DNA of 8,890 nt from Gorillibacterium sp. Its GTDB lineage: Bacteria > Bacillota > Bacilli > Paenibacillales > NBRC-103111. Positions 1 to 6,837 of the stretch are shown in pieces. The notes under the pieces were generated by a model, which worked only from the letters and a program-made list of their open reading frames with translations, was not told where the DNA came from and searched no databases. Within the stretch, counting starts at the first letter, position 1. Every line of letters begins with the position of its first letter. The DNA lies in contig JAIMBU010000070.1 of assembly GCA_023511325.1 (NCBI GenBank), forward strand, positions 1 to 8,890, in the 5' to 3' direction. The position numbers were made by a program, and so were the translations under genes.

Positions 1-198
1 GATTCAGGAAAGCTGAGAAGCCTCCTATTGAAATATCATATTCATTCGCAATTACAGCAGATGCTGAATGATGAAGGAACGCAGTTGTTAAATAAAATCC
101 GCCAGTTGAATTCGGACCGCCTGATCAAGGAGCTACAGCCACTTTTTGAGTGGGTGAATCGTTCTTTACACAAATCGAAAACTCTGGAAGAGTTTTGA
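1..198 (+). CDS. hepS: Heptaprenyl diphosphate synthase component I, C-terminal fragment
   Basis: This is an open frame from the first base to a TGA at 196-198, giving 65 residues that begin DSGKLRSLLL and end KTLEEF; the start lies outside the window. The fragment is rich in charged and helical residues (LLNKIRQLNS, LIKELQPLFEWV) and has no catalytic motif. That is expected for the small regulatory subunit of the two-part heptaprenyl diphosphate synthase. Identification rests mainly on position: in B. subtilis hepS directly precedes menG and hepT, and both follow here. HepS pairs with HepT (2537-3511) to make the C35 tail of menaquinone. The menG ribosome binding site overlaps its stop codon, so the two are co-transcribed. 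The sequence match itself is not decisive. Confidence 0.7.
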   Translation, partial: DSGKLRSLLLKYHIHSQLQQMLNDEGTQLLNKIRQLNSDRLIKELQPLFEWVNRSLHKSKTLEEF

Positions 199-211
199 GG
201 TGAGCTGATTC

Positions 212-919
212 ATGTTATCCAAAGAAGAACATGTACATTCGGTATTTGAACGCATTGCTCCTAAATATGATCTGATGAATGATCTTCTTAGCTTTAAGCG
301 ACATCGCTATTGGAGAAGGTTTGCCATGAACAAGCTTAGTATCTCAGCAGGTTCCACTGTACTCGACCTGTGCTGTGGAACCTGCGATTGGACCATTACC
401 CTGGCCCAAGCTAGCGGTACGGGTCATATCGTTGGTCTAGACTTCAGCCCGAACATGCTGGAGTACGGTGCAGAAAAGGTCAAGGGAGCAGGTTTATCTG
501 AGCAAATCGAGCTTATTCAAGGTAATGCGATGAGCCTTCCATTTGCTGAGAACACCTTTGATCATGTCACCATTGGTTTTGGGCTGCGCAATGTACCCGA
601 TATCATGCAGGTGCTGCGTGAAATGCAACGTGTTGTAAAACCGGGTGGGAAGGTTGTCTGTCTGGAGTTGTCCAAGCCAACATGGCAACCTTTTAAAGGT
701 ATATATTACTTATATTTTCGGCGGTTGCTGCCGCTTTTAGGTAAACTCGTAGCCAAAAGTTATGAGCAATACAAGTGGCTTCCGGAATCTCTTGTGCATT
801 TTCCCGATCACCATCAGCTTGCTAATCATTTTGAGCAAGTAGGATTCATCCGTGTCAAGGCGTATCCACTTACGGGTGGTATTGCTGCCTTACACATTGG
901 AGTCAAGCAGGAACTGTAG
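212..919 (+). CDS. menG: Demethylmenaquinone methyltransferase (UbiE/MenG family)
   Basis: The product is a 235-residue SAM-dependent C-methyltransferase acting in the last step of menaquinone synthesis. The N-terminal UbiE signature is visible (YDLMND 19-24, S27, HRYW 31-34). It is followed by SAM motif I (LDLCCGTCDWT 51-61), motif II (GLDFSPNML 75-83), IGFGLRNVPD 121-130, and the second UbiE signature RVVKPGGKVVCLELSKP (140-156). Length is typical of the family. One small oddity is Cys58 in the motif where GTADWT is usual. The start ATG has GAGGTGAG (197-204) seven bases upstream, overlapping the hepS stop, which suggests translational coupling. The only alternative reading is a different UbiE-family quinone methyltransferase; hepS/hepT context makes menaquinone the substrate. 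Confidence 0.95.
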   Translation: MLSKEEHVHSVFERIAPKYDLMNDLLSFKRHRYWRRFAMNKLSISAGSTVLDLCCGTCDWTITLAQASGTGHIVGLDFSPNMLEYGAEKVKGAGLSEQIELIQGNAMSLPFAENTFDHVTIGFGLRNVPDIMQVLREMQRVVKPGGKVVCLELSKPTWQPFKGIYYLYFRRLLPLLGKLVAKSYEQYKWLPESLVHFPDHHQLANHFEQVGFIRVKAYPLTGGIAALHIGVKQEL

Positions 920-933
920 GTTGGGGGAAGGCT

Positions 934-1806
934 ATGCTGAGAAAACTTAAAATTTTTCTGGAAATGATTAAATTTGAGCACACCCTATTCGCGCTACCTT
1001 TTGCGTTCATGGGTGCGGTGCTCGGGTCGGTTGTCAGCCTTAACCAATTGCCATCTTGGGGCCAGATCGGTTGGATCACGCTGGCAATGATAGGTGCGCG
1101 GAGCGCAGCAATGGGTCTCAATCGGATGATTGATCGGACAATTGATCTGAAGAATCCTCGTACAGCCTCAAGAGCCATTCCTGCAGGGCTGCTTTCCTTG
1201 ACGGAGGTCCTGTTGTTCATTATCGCGGCTTTCGTTGTTCTATTTATCGCCACAGCACATCTGAGCAATCTCGCTGTTAAGCTGTTACCAGTTGCTGTTT
1301 TTTTTCTTGTATTCTATTCGTATACCAAGCGGTTTACCTGGCTCTGTCATTTCATCCTTGGATTAACGATTGCTCTTGCTCCAATGGGAGGGTGGGTTGC
1401 AGTCACGGGGAATACCAATTGGACGACCTATGTATTCTACTTATCGATTGCACTTTGGACCACGGGCTTTGATATCATTTATTCCTGTCAGGATATCGAG
1501 ATTGATCGCAAGCAAGGTCTATATTCGGTTCCCTCCCGTTTCGGTATTACTAAAGCATTATGGATAGCTAGAGCGTGTCACTTGGCAACTGCTATCGGAC
1601 TAACAAGTTTGTTTTTTATTACGGATCTCAGTTGGTGGTACTTTGCGGGATTGGTTCTCTCCTACGCGATTTTGTTCTACGAACACTCTATCGTAAGCGA
1701 AAAAGACTTAACTCGGATGAATACGGCTTTCTTTACAATGAACGGGGTATTGAGTTGTGTTGTCTTTGGCTTTACCATGGTGGATATGGCGGTACAATTT
1801 CGATGA
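934..1806 (+). CDS. UbiA-family aromatic prenyltransferase (4-hydroxybenzoate octaprenyltransferase-like; possible MqnP)
   Basis: The product is a 290-residue integral membrane prenyltransferase that transfers a polyprenyl chain to an aromatic acid. The two UbiA aspartate motifs are clear: NRMIDRTID (63-71; N63, D67, D71) and D187-I-E-I-D191 within YSCQDIEIDRKQG. Several hydrophobic membrane segments are evident, for example 18-35, 90-107, 116-129 and 139-157. GGGGGAAG (923-930) lies just upstream of the ATG, and only 14 bases separate it from menG. B. subtilis has no gene at this spot. Family knowledge: in futalosine-pathway organisms a UbiA homologue (MqnP) replaces MenA and works with UbiD/UbiX homologues. 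Sitting between menG and ubiX in a heptaprenyl operon, this gene fits that role, but the substrate is inferred. A generic 4-hydroxybenzoate prenyltransferase cannot be excluded. Confidence 0.88.
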   Translation: MLRKLKIFLEMIKFEHTLFALPFAFMGAVLGSVVSLNQLPSWGQIGWITLAMIGARSAAMGLNRMIDRTIDLKNPRTASRAIPAGLLSLTEVLLFIIAAFVVLFIATAHLSNLAVKLLPVAVFFLVFYSYTKRFTWLCHFILGLTIALAPMGGWVAVTGNTNWTTYVFYLSIALWTTGFDIIYSCQDIEIDRKQGLYSVPSRFGITKALWIARACHLATAIGLTSLFFITDLSWWYFAGLVLSYAILFYEHSIVSEKDLTRMNTAFFTMNGVLSCVVFGFTMVDMAVQFR

Positions 1807-2393
1807 GGAAGCCATGGGTTGTTGGTCTTACGGGAGCGAGTGGAGTGATTTATGGTGTCAAGCTGGTTCAGTTTCTACTAGCGGCTGGGCATCAGGTTCA
1901 TCTGGTGGTGACAGAAGCAGGTTGGCGAGTGCTGCATGATGAGTTGGACTGGCAAGCTTCTAAGCGTAAAGAAATGCTTGCCGAGCATTTTAGTAGTCAA
2001 TCTGACCAACTGGTTTATCATCCTGTTCAAGATATTGGTGCAAGCATTGCTAGCGGGTCTTTTCGAACAGAGGGGATGGTTATTGTCCCTTGTTCAATGG
2101 GCACATTGTCAAGTATTGCTCATGGGGCATCTGGTAATCTGCTGGAGCGGGCGGCAGATGTCATTCTTAAAGAAGGAAGGAGACTTCTACTTGTGCCACG
2201 TGAATCGCCATTGTCAGCGATTCATCTGGAGAATATGCTGAAACTTTCACGCATGGGGACAATGATTATACCTGCCATGCCAGCTTTTTATCATAAGCCT
2301 TCTTCGCTTGAGGAATTGACCGATTTTATGGTGGGCCGTGTGCTGGACTCGATGCATATCGATCACGAATTATATCGTAGATGGGGTAATTAG
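1803..2393 (+). CDS. ubiX: UbiX-type flavin prenyltransferase
   Basis: The product is a 196-residue flavoprotein that attaches a dimethylallyl group to FMN, making the prenyl-FMN cofactor used by UbiD-type decarboxylases. Visible family motifs are the N-terminal GLTGASGVIYG (8-18), PCSMGTLSSIAHG (96-108), the SGNLLERAADV stretch (110-120) and VPRESPLSAIHLENM (131-145). The frame is open upstream to 1575, but homology begins at MRKPWVVGLTGASG, so I place the start at the ATG of 1803. It overlaps the ubiA stop as ATGA, a translational-coupling arrangement; no strong Shine-Dalgarno is seen (at best GGCGG near 1789). Coupling to a UbiA gene suggests both act on the same prenylated aromatic acid, as for MqnP/MqnM. 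No UbiD gene is in the window. Confidence 0.93.
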   Translation: MRKPWVVGLTGASGVIYGVKLVQFLLAAGHQVHLVVTEAGWRVLHDELDWQASKRKEMLAEHFSSQSDQLVYHPVQDIGASIASGSFRTEGMVIVPCSMGTLSSIAHGASGNLLERAADVILKEGRRLLLVPRESPLSAIHLENMLKLSRMGTMIIPAMPAFYHKPSSLEELTDFMVGRVLDSMHIDHELYRRWGN

Positions 2394-2536
2394 AAACCCA
2401 ATGAGGTAAAGCAAGCAGATAGCCATACAATGGTCAAACAACAATATTTATCACGACCGTGCACTTGCGCTTGGTTTTTTGAAGCGTTTGATGCATATTG
2501 ACATATAGAATAACATTCCGTCATACAGGTGAAACT

Positions 2537-3511
2537 ATGAAGCTTATTGACATTTACGCAAGGATCAAGAAAGATATGAATTACATTGAAAAAGAATTAG
2601 AAAAATCAATGAATTCCGATCATCCGCTTATGCGACAAACCTCGATGCATTTACTCAAAGCAGGTGGCAAGCGGATTCGCCCGATTTTTGTGCTGTTATC
2701 GGGTCAGTTTGGAGAGTACCAACTGGAGCGGATGAGAGATATCGCTGTATCCATGGAGCTGATTCATATGGCTTCGCTGGTTCATGATGACGTGATCGAC
2801 GATGCAAATACGAGACGTGGTCAGCTCACCGTTAAGTCCAAGTGGGACAATCGAATCGCGATGTATACAGGAGATTACATATTCGCCGAGGCTCTGGGAG
2901 TGATTACCCGGTTCGATAACCCACGTATCCATCAGATTATGTCAGATGCGATTGTGGAGATGAGTATCGGTGAAATCGAACAGATCCGCTTCTTTTTCAA
3001 TACAAAGCAGACCGTACGTGATTACCTATTGCGGATTAAGCGAAAGACAGCCCTATTGATTGCTATCAGTTGCCAATTGGGAGCTGTGGCTGCAGGAGCG
3101 TCTCCAGAGGTAACGCGTAGGTTGTATTCTTACGGTTATCATGTTGGTATGGCTTTTCAAATTCGCGATGATCTTCTCGACTTATGTGGAACTGAGGAAC
3201 AAATCGGTAAACCTCCGGGCAGTGATATTAAACAAGGGAATTTGACCTTGCCCGTATTATTAGCGCTTCAAGAGCCACTGCTCAGCACCCCGCTACTTGA
3301 AGAAATTGAGCGCATCCGCGAAGCCGATGGGCAAACAGATGTCTCCAAATTTCTAGAGATGGTACGCGGATGTTCTGGTTTACTTAAGGCAGAGGAGATT
3401 GCAAGTCGCTATATTACTAAAGCGATTGAGGATCTGAGTGGTCTACCAGATATTCAGGCGAAGAAAGATTTGGCAGGTGTTGCAAGGTTTGTTGGAGAGC
3501 GGACCAATTAA
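2537..3511 (+). CDS. hepT: Heptaprenyl diphosphate synthase component II
   Basis: The product is a 324-residue trans-polyprenyl diphosphate synthase, the catalytic subunit that extends FPP with isopentenyl units to the C35 chain of menaquinone-7. Both aspartate-rich motifs are intact: DDVIDD (84-89, in LVHDDVIDDANTRRG) and DDLLD (211-215, in FQIRDDLLDLCG). GGKRIRP (43-49) and the PPGSDIKQGNLTLP region (226-239) also fit the family. I chose the ATG at 2537 because AGGTGA (2527-2532) precedes it and homology starts at MKLIDIY; an upstream in-frame TTG at 2498 would add 13 residues without a ribosome binding site. A 143-bp gap separates it from ubiX, longer than other gaps in this block. I find no convincing gene or terminator in that gap. 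Confidence 0.95.
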   Translation: MKLIDIYARIKKDMNYIEKELEKSMNSDHPLMRQTSMHLLKAGGKRIRPIFVLLSGQFGEYQLERMRDIAVSMELIHMASLVHDDVIDDANTRRGQLTVKSKWDNRIAMYTGDYIFAEALGVITRFDNPRIHQIMSDAIVEMSIGEIEQIRFFFNTKQTVRDYLLRIKRKTALLIAISCQLGAVAAGASPEVTRRLYSYGYHVGMAFQIRDDLLDLCGTEEQIGKPPGSDIKQGNLTLPVLLALQEPLLSTPLLEEIERIREADGQTDVSKFLEMVRGCSGLLKAEEIASRYITKAIEDLSGLPDIQAKKDLAGVARFVGERTN

Positions 3512-3566
3512 TCTAAATGTGCTGATCAGCTTGGCAATACGCTATTCTGATGATCCGGTTATTCGG

Positions 3567-3591
3567 TTGTCAGCTTAGTTTAGAATGACAA
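3567..3591. repeat. Short inverted repeat in the hepT-ndk gap
   Basis: TTGTCA (3567-3572) and TGACAA (3586-3591) form a perfect 6-bp inverted repeat around a 13-bp spacer, 20 bp upstream of the ndk ribosome binding site. It could be an operator half-site pair or chance. It has no U-tract, so it is not an intrinsic terminator. Confidence 0.3.
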
Positions 3592-3623
3592 GTGTGTCAA
3601 TTTCCCGAAAGAGGTGGTAATCA

Positions 3624-4067
3624 GTGGAGCAGACATTTTTGATGGTGAAACCAGATGGTGTGCAAAGAGGGCTCATTGGGGAGATTGTCCACAGATTCGA
3701 GCAAAAAGGCTTCCAGCTTGCAGGAGCTAAATTGATGCTAATCTCTCGGGAGACGGCGGAAACGCATTACGCCGAGCATGTCGAAAAGCCATTTTACGAG
3801 CGACTGATTACCTTTATTACTTCAGGTCCTGTTTTTGCCATGGTATGGGAAGGCGAGCGTGTGATTGCCCTCAGCCGCGTGATGATGGGTAAAACCGACC
3901 CAATTGAAGCAGATGTTGGGACCATTCGAGGCGATTATTCGGTGCATACCAATTACAATTTGATTCACGGTTCGGATTCTCCAGAAAGTGCTGCACGGGA
4001 AATTTCGCTGTATTTCAAGCCGGAAGAGATGTTGAGTTACAAGAAGGACATTTCAATCTGGATCTAA
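3624..4067 (+). CDS. ndk: Nucleoside diphosphate kinase
   Basis: The product is a 147-residue cytosolic enzyme that transfers the gamma-phosphate of ATP to NDPs through a phosphohistidine. The active-site set is complete: K9 (in VKPDGVQRG), Y49, R85, T91, R102, N112 and the catalytic H115 in NLIHGSDS. The length is standard for a bacterial Ndk. The start is GTG, chosen because GAGGTGG (3611-3617) lies six bases upstream and the product then begins [12 protein letters not shown] as family members do. Ndk between hepT and cheR reproduces the B. subtilis order. The 112-bp gap before it holds no clear promoter, so it is probably co-transcribed with the upstream menaquinone block. Confidence 0.97.
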   Translation: MEQTFLMVKPDGVQRGLIGEIVHRFEQKGFQLAGAKLMLISRETAETHYAEHVEKPFYERLITFITSGPVFAMVWEGERVIALSRVMMGKTDPIEADVGTIRGDYSVHTNYNLIHGSDSPESAAREISLYFKPEEMLSYKKDISIWI

Positions 4068-4082
4068 TCGATATTGGATGTT

Positions 4083-4109
4083 GGCTTTTCATTATTGAAA
4101 TGAAAAGTC
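4083..4109 (+). other. AT-rich perfect hairpin between ndk and cheR
   Basis: CTTTTCATT (4085-4093) and AATGAAAAG (4099-4107) are exact reverse complements around a 5-base loop. A G-C and a G-U pair extend the stem to 11 bp. It starts 16 bases after the ndk stop. No U-tract follows on either strand, so a standard intrinsic terminator is unlikely. It could stabilise the 3' end of the ndk message or cause partial attenuation before cheR. Confidence 0.5.
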
Positions 4110-4133
4110 TTGAATGACAAAGCGGGGGGTACG

Positions 4134-4928
4134 ATGTTGGAGAGTAGTGATCTTGATTTCTTGCGCTTTATCAAAAGTATAAAGGATTTAACGGGGATTG
4201 ATCTGACGTTGTATAAGGAAGCCCAAATGAAACGGCGGCTGACAACCCTCCGAACCAAGCTTGGATACACTACCTTCGAAACGTATTTTACAGCTATGGC
4301 TAAGGATAAGAAGCTTCTCTACGAGTTTCTGGATCGGATGACGATAAATGTTTCTGAATTTTGGCGTAATCCCAATCGGTGGGAAGTGCTGAAGGACAGA
4401 TTTTTTCCTGAGATGTCTGCGGCAAGCAAACGTCTGAAGGTATGGAGTGCTGCTTGCTCCACAGGAGAAGAGCCTTATACCCTAGCAATGATTATGAAGG
4501 AGCTAGGAATTCTGGCCAACAGTACCATTCTAGCTACTGATCTTGATGAGATTGTGCTGGAGAAAGCGAAGCAAGGCGTTTATATGGATCGTTCCATCCG
4601 AGATGTACCCCCTGCATTTATGCGTACTTATTTTCGTGAAGAAGCTGCCTTGTTTCATATTTCACCGGAATTAAAAACGAATATTCAGTTTAAAAAGCAA
4701 GATTTGCTGGCCGATACCTTCGAAAGCGGCTTTGATCTTATCGTTTGTCGTAACGTAATGATTTATTTTACTGAAGAGGCCAAGAATAAGCTATATCAGA
4801 AATTTGCAACAGCGCTTAAGCCAGGGGGACTTCTCTTTGTCGGTAGCACGGAGCAGATTTTCACCCCGATTCGCTATGAGTTAGAGCTGGCCGACACATT
4901 TTTTTACCGCAAAATGGGAAATAAGTAG
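4134..4928 (+). CDS. cheR: Chemotaxis receptor protein glutamate methyltransferase CheR
   Basis: The product is a 264-residue two-domain enzyme that uses SAM to methylate glutamates of chemoreceptors for adaptation. The N-terminal helical domain (about 1-75) carries YKEAQMKRRL (27-36), a basic stretch typical of CheR. The T70-I-N-V-S-E-F-W-R78 segment resembles the TxNxTxFFR motif. The SAM domain shows VWSAACSTGEEPYTLAM (103-119), ATDLDEIVLEKA (134-145), FDLIVCRNVMIYF (200-212) and LKPGGLLFVGSTE (228-240). I took the ATG at 4134, preceded by a G-rich run (4124-4129); an in-frame TTG at 4110 has no ribosome binding site. CheR next to ndk and upstream of aroC is the same arrangement as in B. 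subtilis. It stands alone, without other che genes. Confidence 0.95.
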   Translation: MLESSDLDFLRFIKSIKDLTGIDLTLYKEAQMKRRLTTLRTKLGYTTFETYFTAMAKDKKLLYEFLDRMTINVSEFWRNPNRWEVLKDRFFPEMSAASKRLKVWSAACSTGEEPYTLAMIMKELGILANSTILATDLDEIVLEKAKQGVYMDRSIRDVPPAFMRTYFREEAALFHISPELKTNIQFKKQDLLADTFESGFDLIVCRNVMIYFTEEAKNKLYQKFATALKPGGLLFVGSTEQIFTPIRYELELADTFFYRKMGNK

Positions 4929-4969
4929 GAATAAGCATATTTGCAAACCTTCCGGTCAACGCTAAGAGT

Positions 4970-4981
4970 GGAAATATTTCC
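4970..4981. repeat. Perfect 12-bp palindrome upstream of the 67-residue gene
   Basis: GGAAATATTTCC is a perfect dyad placed immediately before the AGGAGGTGG ribosome binding site (4984-4992) of the small gene at 4997. With no loop it would not make a good RNA hairpin, so a DNA-binding site is the more likely role if it has one. Chance occurrence is possible. Confidence 0.3.
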
Positions 4982-4996
4982 TCAGGAGGTGGGACG

Positions 4997-5200
4997 TTGG
5001 ATAAAAGGTTAGTTATCGATGCTTACAGAAAAGGTTTGATTACCAGAGAACAATGCGCCCAAATACTAGGCGTAGAAACGGATCCCTTACTGGCTCTGAT
5101 CAATGGACAGCGTGGGGAAGAAATCATACATGCCGAAGTTCATGGAGCTACTGCAAGAATAACCCCAGATTCACTAAGCAAAAACACATCAGTTAAATAG
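4997..5200 (+). CDS. Small protein of unknown function, 67 residues
   Basis: I do not recognise this protein. It is supported as a real gene by a strong Shine-Dalgarno (AGGAGGTGG, 4984-4992) at proper distance from a TTG start, and by its position between cheR and a strong terminator with no overlap. The first half is helical with a helix-turn-helix flavour (AYRKGLITREQCAQILGVE, 9-27, like a short MerR/Xre-type recognition helix pair). The second half is polar and ends SLSKNTSVK. There are no cysteine clusters, membrane segment or signal peptide. It could be a small DNA-binding or adaptor protein. B. subtilis has no counterpart at this site, as far as I recall. It probably shares a transcript with cheR. 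Confidence 0.75.
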   Translation: MDKRLVIDAYRKGLITREQCAQILGVETDPLLALINGQRGEEIIHAEVHGATARITPDSLSKNTSVK

Positions 5201-5220
5201 TTTGAAGACCATGCGGTAGG

Positions 5221-5236
5221 TGGATGAAGTAATCCA
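5221..5236 (+). other. Small hairpin ahead of the terminator
   Basis: TGGAT (5221-5225) and ATCCA (5232-5236) can form a 5-bp stem with a 6-base loop in the 3' untranslated stretch of the 67-residue gene, 35 bases before the main terminator stem. It is weak and has no U-tract of its own. Confidence 0.25.
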
Positions 5237-5270
5237 TAGTTGCAACGTGGCATGAACTACTAAACAATTG

Positions 5271-5307
5271 AAAGACCGTCGTGTGACTGAACACGGCGGT
5301 CTTTTTT
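5271..5307 (+). terminator. Strong intrinsic terminator ending the upstream transcript
   Basis: A 14-bp stem pairs AAAGACCGTCGTGT (5271-5284) with ACACGGCGGTCTTT (5291-5304). It has a single T-G wobble and a 6-base loop. The T run is 5302-5307; its first three T's close the stem and only three follow. It sits 70 bp beyond the 67-residue gene and should end the transcript coming through ndk-cheR. It insulates aroC, which has its own promoter downstream. Confidence 0.92.
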
Positions 5308-5315
5308 ACAGGTAT

Positions 5316-5467
5316 GGTGAACGCCTGCGAGTCAAGCGGGAATGGGTGAAAAAACGAAGTGTTCGCTTTTGTTTTCGGATAGATACAGCTAAAGATCTAA
5401 TCATAATTATCCGAAAACAACGGGCGATTGGAGCCCATTCCCAGATTGCGTGGCAGGCGCTTTCGCC
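5316..5467. repeat. Nested inverted repeats upstream of the aroC promoter
   Basis: Three complementary pairs are nested about one centre near 5394. Outer: GGTGAA+CGCCTGC (5316-5328) with GCAGGCG and TTCGCC (5453-5459, 5462-5467), 13 bp with a 2-base bulge and one wobble. Middle: GGGAATGGG (5338-5346) with CCCATTCCC (5434-5442), 9 bp perfect. Inner: TTGTTTTCGGATA (5369-5381) with TATCCGAAAACAA (5408-5420), 13 bp perfect. Small local hairpins compete, for example GGGC/GCCC at 5422-5436. No protein is encoded. The form suggests a MITE-like insertion remnant or a DNA-level regulatory structure; either is inference. Confidence 0.8.
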
Positions 5468-5549
5468 AGTAAATGATTGTGCAGCAGGTGCTTTCACGAT
5501 AGTGATGCGCAGCAGGTGTGTTCACTTGCGTAGCAGGTGTTTTCACCAG
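5446..5549. repeat. Four degenerate direct repeats, each with an internal dyad
   Basis: Copies with the 17-bp core GCAGGYGYTTTCRCCAG start at 5453, 5484, 5512 and 5533. Seven bases before each core are also similar (TTGCGTG, TTGTGCA, ATGCGCA, TTGCGTA), so the unit is about 24 bp. Copies 1 and 4 are small perfect hairpins (GGCG-N4-CGCC and GGTG-N4-CACC); copies 2 and 3 are degraded. Core-to-core spacings are 31, 28 and 21 bp. The last copy ends 5 bp before the aroC -35 box. A fifth, inverted and slightly shorter copy forms the left arm at 5316-5328. Confidence 0.85.
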
Positions 5550-5554
5550 AGTTC

Positions 5555-5583
5555 TTGTCAAAGAAAGCGACCTATATTATAAT
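5555..5583 (+). promoter_or_regulatory. Sigma-A promoter for aroC-aroB-aroH
   Basis: TTGTCA (5555-5560) and TATAAT (5578-5583) are separated by 17 bp: one mismatch in the -35 box and a perfect -10 box. Transcription would start near 5590, leaving a leader of about 84 bases before aroC. Within that leader I see only weak pairing (ACGC 5586-5589 with GCGT 5604-5607), no terminator and no T-box consensus. The direct repeats end just upstream of the -35 box. Confidence 0.85.
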
Positions 5584-5673
5584 TAACGCATAAAAGCGCT
5601 AAAGCGTCAGCACTTACCATGAGCTAGCTTTTCAGCAGAACCAACTGTGTATAGAGGATGAGGGGGAAGCGGA

Positions 5674-6837
5674 TTGAGATTCTTAACGGCAGGAGAAACG
5701 CATGGTCCACAGCTTACAGCAATCATCGAGGGGCTTCCGAGTCATGTTGAGCTTGCACCAGAAGCGATAAACGTAGAGTTGTCACGTCGGCAGAAGGGCT
5801 ACGGTAGAGGCCTGAGAATGCAGATTGAGCAGGATAGCGTCAAGCTCGTGGCTGGTGTCCGCCATGGGTTTACAACAGGTGCACCTGTTGTACTCGTTGT
5901 GGAGAATAACGATTGGAAAAACTGGATGAAGGTGATGGGCGCTGATGCCGTTGCTGAAGAAAATGAAGGAAAGCGGAGAATTCTCCGACCAAGACCAGGT
6001 CACGCTGATTTAAATGGCGGACTCAAATACAATCAAAAGGATCTGCGCAATATTCTCGAGCGCTCAAGTGCAAGGGAAACGACTATGCGGGTTGCTGTTG
6101 GGGCAGTAGCGAAGGAACTTCTCGCTTTCTTCGGTATTCGCACAGCTTGTCAGGTGTTGCGTATCGGTGAAGTGGTTGCCCAGCGTTCTGACCTTCCTGC
6201 TCAAGAACTTGCCGAAATCACGGAGACGTCGCCTGTTCGAGTGGTAGATAAGGTAGCGGAAGCCGCGATGATCGCAGCGATTGATGCAGCCAAGAACGAT
6301 GGAGATACGCTCGGTGGAATCGTCGAAGTCATCGTCGAGGGAGTTCCTGTCGGTCTTGGCAGTCACGTCCAATGGGATCGTAAGCTCGATGGTCGGATCG
6401 CTCAAGCTGTTGTTTCGATCCAAGCCTTTAAAGGCGTTGAATTTGGGATTGGCTTTGAAGCGGCAGAGCGTCGCGGTTCGCAGGTGCATGATCCCATTCT
6501 GCATCAGGCAGACAAAGGCTTTTACCGTGCCAGCAATCGAGCTGGAGGCTTTGAGGGCGGGATGACTACAGGCGAACCCATTATCGTTCGCGGTGTTATG
6601 AAGCCGATCTCTACACTGTACAAACCGCTGCAAAGCGTTGATATCGATACAAAGGAGCCATTTACTGCTCAAGTTGAACGTTCCGACACCTGCGCAGTCC
6701 CAGCAGCGGCTGTAATCATGGAGAATGTGATCGCCTGGGAAGTTGCTGCAGCTTTTATGGAGAAATTCGGCGGAGATTCTCTTGAGGAGATTCTCGCTAA
6801 CTTGACTAATTATAAAACCCAATTGGAGCGATATTGA
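5674..6837 (+). CDS. aroC: Chorismate synthase
   Basis: The product is a 387-residue FMN-dependent enzyme that converts 5-enolpyruvylshikimate 3-phosphate to chorismate, the seventh step of the shikimate pathway (called aroF in B. subtilis). Family motifs are GETHG (7-11), RRQKGYGRG (38-46), [11 protein letters not shown] (105-115), [16 protein letters not shown] (129-144) and, further on, [16 protein letters not shown]. Length is normal. The start is TTG, chosen because [11 protein letters not shown] is the family N-terminus and AGGGGG (5661-5666) is well placed; the ATG at 5658 is in another frame. It is the first gene of the aro unit driven by the promoter at 5555-5583, and its TGA overlaps the aroB ATG by one base. 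Confidence 0.97.
   Translation: MRFLTAGETHGPQLTAIIEGLPSHVELAPEAINVELSRRQKGYGRGLRMQIEQDSVKLVAGVRHGFTTGAPVVLVVENNDWKNWMKVMGADAVAEENEGKRRILRPRPGHADLNGGLKYNQKDLRNILERSSARETTMRVAVGAVAKELLAFFGIRTACQVLRIGEVVAQRSDLPAQELAEITETSPVRVVDKVAEAAMIAAIDAAKNDGDTLGGIVEVIVEGVPVGLGSHVQWDRKLDGRIAQAVVSIQAFKGVEFGIGFEAAERRGSQVHDPILHQADKGFYRASNRAGGFEGGMTTGEPIIVRGVMKPISTLYKPLQSVDIDTKEPFTAQVERSDTCAVPAAAVIMENVIAWEVAAAFMEKFGGDSLEEILANLTNYKTQLERY

Noticed and set aside
1575..1802. Upstream extension of the ubiX frame
   Set aside because: The extension lies inside ubiA in another frame and has no UbiX homology; UbiX proteins are about 190-200 residues, matching a start at 1803.
2498..2526. TTGACA at 2498-2503 as a -35 box for hepT
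   Set aside because: No acceptable -10 box lies 16-18 bp downstream (TCATAC at best), and the start site would fall on the hepT ribosome binding site. The TAGAAT at 2506-2511 has no -35 partner at proper distance.
3559..3586. Possible promoter before ndk (TTATTC, 16 bp, TAGAAT)
   Set aside because: The -35 element matches consensus at only two positions and there is no extended -10, so I do not call it.
5446..5549. CRISPR array
   Set aside because: Repeats are degenerate, unevenly spaced (spacers of 4-14 bp between cores), and there are no cas genes.
5268..5582. 104-codon + strand open frame over the repeat region
   Set aside because: It starts inside the terminator stem, lacks a ribosome binding site, encodes a Cys/Arg-rich product with no family resemblance, and spans the inverted repeats and aroC -35 box.
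5590..5673. TRAP-like triplets in the aroC leader
   Set aside because: Only scattered TAG/GAG near the ribosome binding site (around 5652-5661), with no regular spacing and far fewer than needed.
6064..6822. 252-codon minus-strand open frame opposite aroC
   Set aside because: It is a shadow of aroC, whose frame is fully supported by family motifs; the antisense product shows no recognisable domain.
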